Shown here: positions 18,473-26,440 of the stretch, piece after piece
Position numbering within the stretch: position 1 is the stretch's first letter
How the letters are laid out: every line of letters begins with the position of its first letter
NCBI RefSeq assembly: GCF_052055585.1
Contig: NZ_CP170485.1
Coordinates: 2,356,001-2,420,000 of the forward strand
Reading direction: 5' to 3'
Origin: Oceanicaulis sp052055585
Lineage (GTDB): Bacteria > Pseudomonadota > Alphaproteobacteria > Caulobacterales > Maricaulaceae
DNA length: 64,000 bases
Program-made: the position numbers and the translations under genes
Notes under the pieces: generated by a model
Told to the model about the DNA's origin: nothing
Databases searched by the model: none
Seen by the model: only the letters and a program-made list of their open reading frames with translations

Positions 18473-19942
18473 TCAGCGCCCGGCGGAGAGGCGTTTTTCA
18501 AGCCGGGTCGAGAACCAGTCCACAATGGCGCGCCACAGCGCGTCCTTGAGAACCGCGCCTTCCACGGACTGTTCCAGATTGGGGTTGTCATTGATCTCCA
18601 TGACCACGACCCCCGCCTCGGTTTCTTTGAGGTCCACCCCGTAAAGCCCGTCGCCAATCAGGCGCGCCGCGCGCACGGCGGTCTCCACAACCTCTTGCGG
18701 CGCATCCTCGATGGCCAGCGTGGAGGTGCGGCCCGCCGTCATCTTGCCGTTCTCGCCATGCTTGACGATCTGCCAGTGCCCGCGCGCCATGCCATAGCGG
18801 CAGGCAAACAGCGGCTTGCCGCCCAGCACGCCGATGCGCCAGTCGAACGTGGTGGGCACAAAGCCTTGGGCGATCAGAAGCGCGGTCTCGGCAAACAGGC
18901 GTTTCGCGCCCGCTTCCAGCTCTTCCAGCGTCTTGGCCTTGACCATGTCGAGCCCGAACGAGCCATCCGGCGTTTTCAGGATCACGGGCGAACCCAGCCG
19001 TTCGAAGACTTTCTTGAGATCAGACTTCTTGTCGATCACTTCGGTGGGCGGGATCGGCACATGGGCTTTTTCCAGCAATTCCTTGAGATAGACCTTGTTG
19101 GTGCAGCGGATCATCGACACTGGATCGTCGATCACCGGCATGCCTTCCTGATCGGCGCGGCGGGCGAAGCGATAGGTGATGTTGTCGATCGAGGTCGTCG
19201 CCCGGATGAACAGCGCATCAAACTCGGCCAGGCTGGGCAGATCATTGGTGTCGAGCACTTCCACATCCACGCCCATCTTGCCCGCCACATCGATGAGACG
19301 GTTGATGTCGGACGGCTGGGAGGGCGGGGTCTTCTCATTGGGATCGACCAGCACCGCCAGCGACCATTTGGCGTGCGCCTTGGCTTTCGGATTGCGCACA
19401 GTCGTGCGGGTATAGCTCGCCAGCGCGCTCAGAAAGAAGGCGCGCTGCTCCGCGCTCATCCTGTTCAGGGGCACCGGGCGGATGCGGGTGATGCGCGGCG
19501 TGCGCTCATGACTGATCTCAAGCTCGAGCGCCGGCGTGCGGAACCAGTCGCTGACCTCACGCGCCAGCCGCTCATAGCCGGTCTGGGCCGTCTTGGAGAA
19601 GGCGATGAAGACCTCTTCAACCGGCGCGACACCCTTGGCTAGCGTGTCCGCCAGGCGGGCGTTCAGGTCCGGCAAAGCGTGGGCATACAGATCCTTGCGC
19701 GACAGCTCGACCATGGTCTGCACGGTCGGGCTGACCCGGTGACCGCGCGCCTCGGCCAGCAGCGCCGCGTAATAGCCTGCGCCCTGATAGGCGTAAGAGC
19801 GCGCCAGATTGAGCACATAGGGGCGCCGACCGGCGAACAGGGTCGGGTTCGCCAGATAGTCTGACACCCGCATCACCTTGTGCGGGGTTTCGGTCTGTTT
19901 GAGGTCGGATTCGCTTTCGACCAGAATCAGCCAGTCCGTCAT
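18473..19942 (-). CDS. RimK-like ATP-grasp ligase with RLAN-type N-terminal domain
   Basis: A 489-residue protein. The N-terminal half (residues about 1-230) resembles the RimK-like ATP-grasp N-terminal domain, with RVSDYLANPTLF and LNLARSYAYQGAGYYAALLAE. The C-terminal half is an ATP-grasp fold: ILKTPDGSFGLDMVK for nucleotide binding, DWRIGVLGG, and VVVMEINDNPNLEQ as the metal-binding end. RimK relatives join amino acids, often glutamate, to peptides or small molecules. The stop of the GNAT gene overlaps its start by 4 nt (ATGA), so they are coupled. This pairing recurs in Proteobacteria in predicted peptide-modification clusters; the true substrate is unknown. It is not the classical short RimK of ribosomal protein S6. 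Confidence 0.85.
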   Translation of the reverse strand: MTDWLILVESESDLKQTETPHKVMRVSDYLANPTLFAGRRPYVLNLARSYAYQGAGYYAALLAEARGHRVSPTVQTMVELSRKDLYAHALPDLNARLADTLAKGVAPVEEVFIAFSKTAQTGYERLAREVSDWFRTPALELEISHERTPRITRIRPVPLNRMSAEQRAFFLSALASYTRTTVRNPKAKAHAKWSLAVLVDPNEKTPPSQPSDINRLIDVAGKMGVDVEVLDTNDLPSLAEFDALFIRATTSIDNITYRFARRADQEGMPVIDDPVSMIRCTNKVYLKELLEKAHVPIPPTEVIDKKSDLKKVFERLGSPVILKTPDGSFGLDMVKAKTLEELEAGAKRLFAETALLIAQGFVPTTFDWRIGVLGGKPLFACRYGMARGHWQIVKHGENGKMTAGRTSTLAIEDAPQEVVETAVRAARLIGDGLYGVDLKETEAGVVVMEINDNPNLEQSVEGAVLKDALWRAIVDWFSTRLEKRLSAGR

Positions 19943-20418
19943 TGTTCAAAAATCTCCGCAGCCCTCTGAGGGACTGCTCTGTCCATAACCAGCGCAGACG
20001 TCCCGCCTGCGTAATGATCGGGTTTGATCCCGCGTTCCACAAAGCCGCATTTGCGATAAAGCGTGCGGGCCGGGTCATTGTCGGGCCTGACTTCAAGGTT
20101 CAATCGCTTGCACCCCTCCAGCGCCGCGAAAGCGAGCGACGCCTCGACCAGCGCGCGCCCGACGCCGCGCCCCTGGGCGCGTTCGTCCACAGCGAGTGAG
20201 TAGATTCGCGCGGCTTGACCGCCCTTGCGAACCAGCACGACCACCGCGCCCAGTATGCCATCCCCGGATTCGGCGACCTGCACGCAGCCTTTGCGCGTCA
20301 GGAACCGCCGCCAGCTGCGCACGGAAATCCGGTCTCCCGGAGCAAACAGGCTCTCAAGATGCATCAGGGCCAGAAGGTCTGAAATCGTCGCCGAGCGAAC
20401 ACTGACGCCGTGCGTCAT
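19939..20418 (-). CDS. GNAT-family N-acetyltransferase
   Basis: A 159-residue acetyltransferase. The acetyl-CoA site is visible in the V-E/DERAQGRGVGRALVEA segment (motif A, Q/R-x-x-G-x-G/A pattern), preceded by the strand RIYSLAV and followed by LNLEVRPDNDPARTLYRKCGF, the RimI-like motif B. I chose ATG 20418 since the domain begins soon after; a longer frame to 20490 adds a poorly conserved-looking tail. It overlaps the RimK-like ligase gene by 4 nt. Acetylation of the ligase product or of a peptide N-terminus is the likely role, by context. Confidence 0.85.
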   Translation of the reverse strand: MTHGVSVRSATISDLLALMHLESLFAPGDRISVRSWRRFLTRKGCVQVAESGDGILGAVVVLVRKGGQAARIYSLAVDERAQGRGVGRALVEASLAFAALEGCKRLNLEVRPDNDPARTLYRKCGFVERGIKPDHYAGGTSALVMDRAVPQRAAEIFEQ

Positions 20419-20680
20419 GGAAGCGGGGGCTCCACAGGAAGACAGTCTGGTCCGCGCGCCCTCGCGCGGCTCTGTCATCGCGGCGGTCAATACGCCCGAA
20501 GGGCGTCAGCTGCAACCGGAAACAAGGGCAGAGCCCGGTTTGTAACAATTTGTTTTCAGTCGCCGCAAAACTCCACTTGCCGAAAACAGAATTCAATCGC
20601 CATCTATTGCGTGTGGCGCGGATTGCGCCGCGACGCCCCAGCATTCGCCGGCGCCTATCTTGTTATGGAGAGTGTGCGCA

Positions 20681-20866
20681 ATGCGCACGCAGTATCAGTC
20701 CTCAATCGCCAGCTCGGCCCGTTCGGCCATGTTTGGTGGTGAAGCCGCCTCTCTTTACAGACCCAGCAGCTCCGATGCTCACCTTCATCCCGGCGCGGAC
20801 AAGCCGCGTCCGCACAAGGTTCGCGCACGCGATCTCTGGGCCATGCTGTCCGCTGTCGGTCGCTAG
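20681..20866 (+). CDS. Small basic protein, 61 residues, unknown
   Basis: ATG 20681 is preceded by GGAGAG at a good distance (8 nt). The product starts MRTQYQSSIASSARSAMFGGE, here given only to residue 21 less one, and is Ser/Ala-rich with a basic Pro/His/Lys middle and a C-terminal helix (ARDLWAMLSAVG). No family is recognised. It is divergent from the GNAT/RimK-like pair, with 262 bp between starts, and followed 71 bp later by another tiny ORF. Good ribosome site and plausible composition favour a real gene, but a chance ORF cannot be excluded. Confidence 0.4.
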   Translation: MRTQYQSSIASSARSAMFGGEAASLYRPSSSDAHLHPGADKPRPHKVRARDLWAMLSAVGR

Positions 20867-20937
20867 ACCGCGCGGACTTTCCGGGCGGTCCTCAAGCCGC
20901 CCGGCTTCACACTCCATCAGTATCAGGATCTACGGCC

Positions 20938-21108
20938 ATGGCCGGATTGAAAAAAACGGGCCCCGCCCAGAAAGCCAAGAAACGGCGCGCCACTGCGCCC
21001 TGGGCTCCCAGCTATCCTTTCGACACGAGTGATCGCGCCTCGCGCTTTCACCCCCATCGCTGGGACAATGACAACCATCGTTATGATGGAGAGTACGAGG
21101 AGCGCTAG
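20938..21108 (+). CDS. Small charged protein, 56 residues, unknown
   Basis: An ORF from ATG 20938 to TAG 21108. The N-terminus is strongly basic (GLKKTGPAQKAKKRR), the middle is aromatic (WAPSYPFD), and the C-terminus is rich in His, Asp and Glu (HRYDGEYEER). This bipolar charge layout is unusual for a chance ORF. An AGGA lies 9-13 nt upstream. No family is recognised. It follows the 61-residue ORF, and a GC hairpin at about 20882-20903 lies between them. The Glu-rich end and closeness to a RimK-like ligase are noted, but any functional link is speculation. Confidence 0.45.
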   Translation: MAGLKKTGPAQKAKKRRATAPWAPSYPFDTSDRASRFHPHRWDNDNHRYDGEYEER

Positions 21109-21159
21109 GCGCTGACTCAAGGCTTTCAGGCCGGGCCGGACGGGGTCGCCCTCGTCCGG

Positions 21160-22626
21160 CTAGTTTGCCTTGGCGCGCAGCCTCACCTCGAACACGGCGC
21201 CCGCCTGCGAATTGTCGGCCAGGCGCACATCGCCGCCCATCACCCGCGCCAGCTCGCGCACGATGGACAGGCCCAGTCCTGACCCGCCCTTGGAGCCTGT
21301 GCGACCAAAGGGTTCAAACAGGGTCTCGGCGATCCGCGCCGGCACGCCCGGCCCGGTGTCACACACCTCGACACAGACGCTCTCGCCGGACGCCATCAGA
21401 CTGGCGCGCACATGGATCAGGGGCGCCGGGCTTTTTTCCATGGCCTGAAGCGCATTGCGGAACAGGTTCAGGAAGATGCGGTGCAGATGGTCCGGGTCAG
21501 CCTCGACCAGAAGCAGCTCATCCACCTCATTGCGCCAGTCCGCCGCGCCGGTCGCCGCAAACGCGTCCCCCGCCGCGTCATCCAGCGCCGCGCGCAGGCT
21601 GACGGGCTGAAGCTCGGGCGGGCGCTCTTCGGAGCGGCCATACTGTAGCGTGTCCTCACACAGGCGGATGCCACGATCGACCGCGCGCACCAGACGCGAT
21701 CCCATGGCCGCCACCCGCTCATCCGCGTTGGATGACAAGCGATCCGAAATCAGCTGGGCGCTGGTCAGCACGTTCCTGAGATCGTGATTGATGCGCGCCA
21801 CCGCCCCGCCCAGCGCCGCCAGGCGTTCGCGTTGACGAAAGGCGGTACGCACCTCGTCCTGCATGGCCGCGAGCGCGCTTTCCGCCTCGCCAATCTCGTC
21901 TGACCGGCGCGACAGCGCCACAGTGCAGGCCGGATTGCCGGGGTCCTGCTGGAACTGGGTCATGGCGTGCGCCAGCTTGCGCATGGGCCGGACGAACATG
22001 AACATCAGGCACAGATAGATCAGCCCGCCCGTCATCACCGCGATGAAGATCGACAGCCACAACACCCGGCCCGAATAGGCAAACAGGTCATGCTTGAGGC
22101 CCGCTTCGGGCACCACCACGCTGATCAGCCCCGCCTCGCCCGCCATGGGCTCGTCAATGATCAGCAGATACCGGCCCTCAGGCGCCAGGAAGACGCCGAT
22201 GGTGTTGAAGATGCGCTCGAAAAGATGCTCTTCGGCCAGCATCACCTCGACCACGGGGGCCGCGCCAATCCCGCCCGGCCGCGCCAGCAGCGGCACGTTC
22301 ATGCCGTCATAGACCCGGCCCACAATCACCGCGTCTGCACTGGTCAGCAGGTTGGCGATCATCTCGTCGCCCAGCCCCATCTCGTCAGCCGTCTCCACCG
22401 CCAGCGAGGCGAGATAGGCGTCATCGGTGCGTTCCGACAGCCAGTCCGAGCGGTAATTGGCGGCGGAAGGGAAGAAGATCAGGATTTCGGCCAGCAGCAC
22501 AAAGCCGATGGACAAGCCCAGGAGCTTGCCCGGCATGGACAACAGCGCCTTGCGAACCGCCTGCATCGCCCCCAGGGGGGCGGCGCGGTGTTCGGCGCTC
22601 GTCTGGCTGTCCACCCTGATATCCAC
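21160..22626 (-). CDS. Membrane sensor histidine kinase (orphan)
   Basis: A 488-residue sensor kinase. TM1 lies at residues about 33-53, a periplasmic sensor about 54-188, TM2 about 190-212 and HAMP about 212-265. The phosphoacceptor His is in INHDLRN near residue 280, and the HATPase domain has N (FRNALQAM), DTGPGVP and GGSGLGLSIV boxes. It starts at GTG 22626 with GGGGAGG upstream. No response regulator is adjacent, so its partner is encoded elsewhere. The product lies 26 bp after a MerA-like flavoprotein gene on the same strand and could be co-transcribed with it. The signal is unknown. Confidence 0.9.
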   Translation of the reverse strand: MDIRVDSQTSAEHRAAPLGAMQAVRKALLSMPGKLLGLSIGFVLLAEILIFFPSAANYRSDWLSERTDDAYLASLAVETADEMGLGDEMIANLLTSADAVIVGRVYDGMNVPLLARPGGIGAAPVVEVMLAEEHLFERIFNTIGVFLAPEGRYLLIIDEPMAGEAGLISVVVPEAGLKHDLFAYSGRVLWLSIFIAVMTGGLIYLCLMFMFVRPMRKLAHAMTQFQQDPGNPACTVALSRRSDEIGEAESALAAMQDEVRTAFRQRERLAALGGAVARINHDLRNVLTSAQLISDRLSSNADERVAAMGSRLVRAVDRGIRLCEDTLQYGRSEERPPELQPVSLRAALDDAAGDAFAATGAADWRNEVDELLLVEADPDHLHRIFLNLFRNALQAMEKSPAPLIHVRASLMASGESVCVEVCDTGPGVPARIAETLFEPFGRTGSKGGSGLGLSIVRELARVMGGDVRLADNSQAGAVFEVRLRAKAN

Positions 22627-22652
22627 TCCGCCTCCCCAGCCGGACCTTGGCT

Positions 22653-24074
22653 TTAGTGAAACGCGCTCAGGATCCGGGCGAGCATTTTCGCCATCGATCC
22701 GAACACCACCGGTTCATAGTAAGAGCCCGCCGCGCGCTTGAAGATTTCACCGCGCGTGGGATAGGGCGCAACGGGGCTGGTGAGGTCGCGGACCGTGCCG
22801 CCCTTGGTCATCACCGCGCCCGCAATCTGGATCAGGTCATCAGCGCGTGCGCCAGCCGCGTGCGCGCCCAGCACCTTGCCGCCCTTGCCCAGAACCAGCT
22901 TCACGCCGCCGCGCACATCACCCTCGGCGATCGCGCGGTCATTGTCGTCAAAGCCCCAACTGGCGATTTTCACCTGATCGCCATGCGCTTCGCGCGCCTG
23001 GCTTTCTGTGAAGCCGATCTGGGCGATGGGCGGATCGGTATAGACCGCCGCCGGTATGGGCTGGGAGGACTGGGTGGTGCTGAGCCCGTAATAGAGATTG
23101 CGAACGATGACGCTGCCATGCCAGCCCGCCAGATGGGTCAGGCCGCCCTTGCCCGCGATGTCGCCCGCAGCGAGCACGCGCTTGTTGGAGGTGCGCAGGC
23201 GATCATCACAGACAATACCGCGCGCATCGGTTTCAACACCCGCCGTCGCCAGCTCCAGACCGTCCAGTACCGGCTTGCGACCCGTCGCCACCAGAAGGTG
23301 GCTGCCGGTGACCACATCGCCATCTGACAGGTGCAGAATGATGCCCGCATCCGTGGATTCAACCCGAGCGGCGCTCTTGCCGGTGTGCAAGGTGACGCCA
23401 TCCGCCATCAGCTGATCGGTGACCAGCCCCGCATGTTCAGGTTCGAACCGCGCCAGCGGCGCGCCGGCCTCGACAATGGTGACATGCGAGCCCAGACGCC
23501 GGAAAGCCTGCCCCAGCTCCATGCCGATGGGCCCCGCGCCCATGACGATCAGATGCTCGGGCAGGGTTTCGAGCGACCAGACGGTCTCATTGGTCAGATA
23601 CGGCGCCTCGGCCAGTCCATCGACCGGCGGAATGAATGCACGGGTGCCGGTGGCGACCACAATGCGCTTGGCTTTCACCTCGACGCTGTCAGAGGCGACC
23701 GTGTCTTCGCTGACAAAGTGGGCGTATTCGCGCACGACACGGACGCCGAAGCCCTCAAACCGCTCCTGACTGTCATTGGGCTCGATGGTGGTGATGGCGG
23801 CCTTTATGGTCTCGCGCACCCTGGCGAAGTCCACGCTCGGTTCGCCGACACTGATGCCATGCTTGGCCGCGTCACGGATGGCCTGGACCTTGTGGGCGGC
23901 GGTCAGGATCGCCTTGGAGGGCACGCAGCCATAGTTCAGGCAATCGCCGCCCATCTCGCCGGCTTCAAACAGAACGACCTTGCGGCCCAGCTGGGCGGCG
24001 CCCGAAGCGGTCACGAGACCGGCCGCGCCCGCGCCAATGATGGCGAGATCCGCCTTGATGCGTTCGCGGCTCAT
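22653..24074 (-). CDS. MerA-like pyridine nucleotide-disulfide oxidoreductase
   Basis: A 473-residue FAD-dependent reductase of the dihydrolipoamide dehydrogenase/mercuric reductase group. The FAD fold begins with GAGAAGLVTA, the redox pair is in GGDCLNYGCVPSKA, the NAD(P) site is VMGAGPIGMELGQAF, and the C-terminal dimer domain ends with a YPTRGE segment like MerA rather than the His-containing lipoamide dehydrogenase motif. It lacks the N-terminal HMA domain and the C-terminal vicinal Cys pair of true mercuric reductases, so mercury reduction is unlikely. The start overlaps the upstream VTT gene by 4 nt; the pairing recurs in several phyla, but the electron acceptor is unknown. Confidence 0.88.
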   Translation of the reverse strand: MSRERIKADLAIIGAGAAGLVTASGAAQLGRKVVLFEAGEMGGDCLNYGCVPSKAILTAAHKVQAIRDAAKHGISVGEPSVDFARVRETIKAAITTIEPNDSQERFEGFGVRVVREYAHFVSEDTVASDSVEVKAKRIVVATGTRAFIPPVDGLAEAPYLTNETVWSLETLPEHLIVMGAGPIGMELGQAFRRLGSHVTIVEAGAPLARFEPEHAGLVTDQLMADGVTLHTGKSAARVESTDAGIILHLSDGDVVTGSHLLVATGRKPVLDGLELATAGVETDARGIVCDDRLRTSNKRVLAAGDIAGKGGLTHLAGWHGSVIVRNLYYGLSTTQSSQPIPAAVYTDPPIAQIGFTESQAREAHGDQVKIASWGFDDNDRAIAEGDVRGGVKLVLGKGGKVLGAHAAGARADDLIQIAGAVMTKGGTVRDLTSPVAPYPTRGEIFKRAAGSYYEPVVFGSMAKMLARILSAFH

Positions 24075-24826
24075 GCGGCCTCTCCCTTGTCCTTGCGCAC
24101 CCGGCGCAGAACCATCGGCAGCAGCGCCAGCACGGCGAAGGCGACCATGGCGAAGATCAGTTCAGGCGTTAAAAGTGCGCCAAAGCTCGGCACGCCTTCC
24201 GCGGCGGCGCGTTTGATGGTCGCGCCCAGCGTTGCATACACATAGGCGCCCGGAATGACGCCCACCAGCGTGCCTAGCGCATAGGCGCGCACCGGCACGT
24301 TCAAAAGAGCGGTGGCGATATTGATGCCAAAGAAGGGCAGCACCGGGATCAGGCGCAGGATGACGATGTAGGTGAAGGCGTCGCGCGAGAAGCCGTCCTG
24401 CAGCTTCTGCACATAGCCGGGGAATTTCGCGCGCACCCAGTCCGCAAAGGCATAGCGTGCGGCGAGGAAGATGATGGTCGCGCCCGTGGTCGAGCCGATC
24501 ACCGCCACGCCCGTGCCCAGATAGGCCCCGAACAGGAAGCCCGACCCGATGGTGAACCACAAGGCGCCCGGCACCGAGATCGCCACCGCGAGGGCGTAGA
24601 ACACCGTGTAGGCGATGACCGCGAGCAGGAGATTGTCCTGAACCCAGCCATCCATGTCCTGCAACACGGCCTGCGCCCGGTCGGCGTCCAGATATTGCTG
24701 ACCTCCCAGCAAGAAGAAGGCGGCCAGACCTGCAATCAGAACCACAAGCGGGGCCAGACGCCGCCAGAGCGGCTTGGACGGCGCTTGTTCAATCGCGTCT
24801 TCAGACATGTTCGGCTCGGCGTCCAT
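24071..24826 (-). CDS. TVP38/TMEM64 (VTT/DedA-related) membrane protein
   Basis: A 251-residue integral membrane protein. Hydrophobic segments lie near residues 26-44, 70-95, 100-130, 160-190 and 215-240. The VTT core is visible as GSGFLFGAYLGTGVAVIGST, shown here by its GxFG-G pattern, and as the RLIPVLPFFGINIATA loop. Family members are linked to lipid scrambling or small-solute transport. Its stop overlaps the flavoprotein start, so the two are translationally coupled and probably act together at the inner membrane. The start at 24826 could instead be Met7 (24808). Confidence 0.88.
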   Translation of the reverse strand: MDAEPNMSEDAIEQAPSKPLWRRLAPLVVLIAGLAAFFLLGGQQYLDADRAQAVLQDMDGWVQDNLLLAVIAYTVFYALAVAISVPGALWFTIGSGFLFGAYLGTGVAVIGSTTGATIIFLAARYAFADWVRAKFPGYVQKLQDGFSRDAFTYIVILRLIPVLPFFGINIATALLNVPVRAYALGTLVGVIPGAYVYATLGATIKRAAAEGVPSFGALLTPELIFAMVAFAVLALLPMVLRRVRKDKGEAA

Positions 24827-25068
24827 CCGGATACCCCTTCAGCGTTCGTGTAAGTGTTGTGACCGGATATAGACCGCCCCGTCGAGTAGGGGAAAACCAC
24901 ATCCCCACGCGCCAGCTTCACCATGGCGTGAAAGTTTATTTCAAAATCACGGATTTATCGCGCGCCTAGGTATTTTCCCGTGCGGAGTTAACCCGATACC
25001 GCATCCCCCAGAGAGCTGGCAGTCCGGTTGCGATGGGCCTTTCGCGCCCTCTGACAAGGACTTACGCC

Positions 25069-25743
25069 ATGCCCGCTTCTGACATCACCCTTTATACCGC
25101 CGCGACCATGAATGGCTGGAAACCGCTGGTCTTTCTGGAAGAGGCCGCGATCCCCTATACGCTTGCCGCCGTCGATTTTGGCGCGCGCAGCCACAAGACG
25201 CCCGAGTTTCTGGCGCTCAATCCCAATGGCAAGATTCCGGTTCTGGTCGATCACTCCAATGACGACTTCGCCGTCTTCGAATCGGGCGCGATGCTGTGGT
25301 ATCTGGCCGAGAAATACGGACGCTTTCTCTCTGAGGACGCCAAGCTGCGCTCTGAAACCCTGCAATGGCTGATGCTGCAAATGGGCGGTGTGGGTCCGAT
25401 GATGGGCCAGACCATGTTCTTCCGCCGCTTCGCCCCGGACGCCGGACAGGCCAGCGACAGCGCGCTGACCCGCTTCACCAGCGAATCCCGTCGCCTTTTC
25501 GAGGTGCTGAACACCCGTCTCATGGGCCGCGACTGGCTGGCGGGCGATGCCTATTCCATTGCAGACATGGCGATGTTCCCCTGGGTGCGCTGCCATTCCT
25601 GGGCGGGGGTGTCGATTGACGGGCTGGATGCGCTTGCAGACTGGATCGTCCGCATTGATGCCCGGCCTGCGGTTCAGCGTGCGCTGCAACTGCCTGCTCC
25701 GGCGCCGCGTTTTCTGGCGGAATACGAGCTGGAAGCGTGCTAA
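25069..25743 (+). CDS. Glutathione S-transferase family protein
   Basis: A 224-residue cytosolic enzyme. The N-terminal thioredoxin-like domain has the substrate-side NGWKP loop and the NPNGKIPVLVDH cis-Pro segment, then ESGAMLWYLAEKYG, which binds the glutathione glutamyl group. The C-terminal helical domain has the DxxS/YSIADMAMFPWV N-capping box (GDAYSIADMA). This matches the Ure2-like/YfcG-type GSTs. I chose ATG 25069, which has AAGGA upstream; the earlier GTG-like start at 25033 adds residues lacking family similarity. It is monocistronic and precedes the rpmH promoter region. Confidence 0.9.
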   Translation: MPASDITLYTAATMNGWKPLVFLEEAAIPYTLAAVDFGARSHKTPEFLALNPNGKIPVLVDHSNDDFAVFESGAMLWYLAEKYGRFLSEDAKLRSETLQWLMLQMGGVGPMMGQTMFFRRFAPDAGQASDSALTRFTSESRRLFEVLNTRLMGRDWLAGDAYSIADMAMFPWVRCHSWAGVSIDGLDALADWIVRIDARPAVQRALQLPAPAPRFLAEYELEAC

Positions 25744-25782
25744 AACGTCTGCGAACCGCCGCATTCGGGGGCGGTGAGGCGC

Positions 25783-25811
25783 TTGACTCAGGGCCTCACC
25801 TCCCGTATCCA
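25783..25811 (+). promoter_or_regulatory. Sigma70-like promoter of the rpmH operon
   Basis: TTGACT (25783-25788), a 17-nt spacer and TATCCA (25806-25811) match the alphaproteobacterial housekeeping promoter pattern well. It lies 61 nt before the rpmH start. Part of it overlaps a GTGAGGC/GCCTCAC hairpin that may end the GST transcript. Confidence 0.5.
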
Positions 25812-25813
25812 CC

Positions 25814-25834
25814 GCGGCTCGAATTTTGAGCCGC
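25814..25834 (+). promoter_or_regulatory. Leader hairpin in the rpmH 5' untranslated region
   Basis: GCGGCTC and GAGCCGC form a perfect 7-bp stem with a 7-nt AT-rich loop, between the predicted -10 and the rpmH ribosome site. It may stabilise the leader or act in control of ribosomal protein synthesis; no T-run follows, so it is not an intrinsic terminator. Confidence 0.35.
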
Positions 25835-25871
25835 CGGGAGACCGGCCGCTGATCCCCATGGGAGCCGAACC

Positions 25872-26006
25872 GTGAAACGTACATTCCAGCCGTCCAATCT
25901 GGTCCGCAAGCGCCGCCACGGTTTCCGTGCCCGCGCAGCCACCAAAGCCGGTCGTCAGGTTCTGGCGCGTCGCCGCGCCAAGGGCCGCAAGCGCCTGTCC
26001 GCCTAA
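25872..26006 (+). CDS. rpmH: 50S ribosomal protein L34
   Basis: A 44-residue protein with the full L34 signature: KRTFQPSNLVRKRRHGFRAR at the start, then the basic helix and KGRKRLSA end. It begins with GTG at 25872, preceded by GGGAG. The length is standard. L34 sits in the large subunit near the exit tunnel region. It is the first gene of the rpmH-rnpA-yidC-engB block, 23 bp before rnpA. Confidence 0.98.
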   Translation: MKRTFQPSNLVRKRRHGFRARAATKAGRQVLARRRAKGRKRLSA

Positions 26007-26029
26007 TTCAGGCGTCAGACGACACGACG

Positions 26030-26425
26030 ATGTATCCAGATCGCGCCGCACGGATAACCGAGCGGCGCGATTTTTTGCGCGCGCGCGAAGCGCCGCGTTC
26101 CGCCAAGCCCTCCGTGGTCATTCAGATGCTTGCGCGCAAGGATGATTCCGACGGGCCGACCCGGGCCGGGTTCACGGCGACCAAGAAAATCGGCAATGCT
26201 GTGGCGCGCAATCGCGCCAAGCGTCGATTACGCGCAGCCGCTCGCCTGTTGCTGCCCCTCCACGGACAGCCCGGAACCGACTATGTGTTCATTGCGCGCG
26301 CCCAGACAGGGGCCCGGTCATGGCCGGCCTTGCTTGACGATGTTAAAGCCGCGTTGATAAGCCTCGCGCGGCGTGAACGCGGACCGACGGGCGGTTCGCG
26401 CAATCCTACGCCCTCAAAACCGTAA
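26030..26425 (+). CDS. rnpA: Ribonuclease P protein component
   Basis: A 131-residue protein subunit of RNase P, which helps the RNA subunit remove 5' leaders from tRNA precursors. The RNR motif is plain in TKKIGNAVARNRAKRRLR (residues about 50-67), and the start ITERRDFLRARE is typical. The C-terminal about 15 residues are Pro/Ser-rich and dispensable-looking. It lies between rpmH and yidC as in most bacteria. Confidence 0.97.
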   Translation: MYPDRAARITERRDFLRAREAPRSAKPSVVIQMLARKDDSDGPTRAGFTATKKIGNAVARNRAKRRLRAAARLLLPLHGQPGTDYVFIARAQTGARSWPALLDDVKAALISLARRERGPTGGSRNPTPSKP

Positions 26426-26440
26426 GGGATCGTTCCTCCC

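Noticed and set aside
16558..18657. A 699-codon frame antisense to ggt
   Set aside because: The gamma-glutamyltransferase on the plus strand has all active-site motifs, and the antisense frame would also run through the shared terminator.
22653..24074. True mercuric reductase (mer operon)
   Set aside because: There is no HMA domain, no C-terminal vicinal Cys pair, and no merR, merT or merP nearby.
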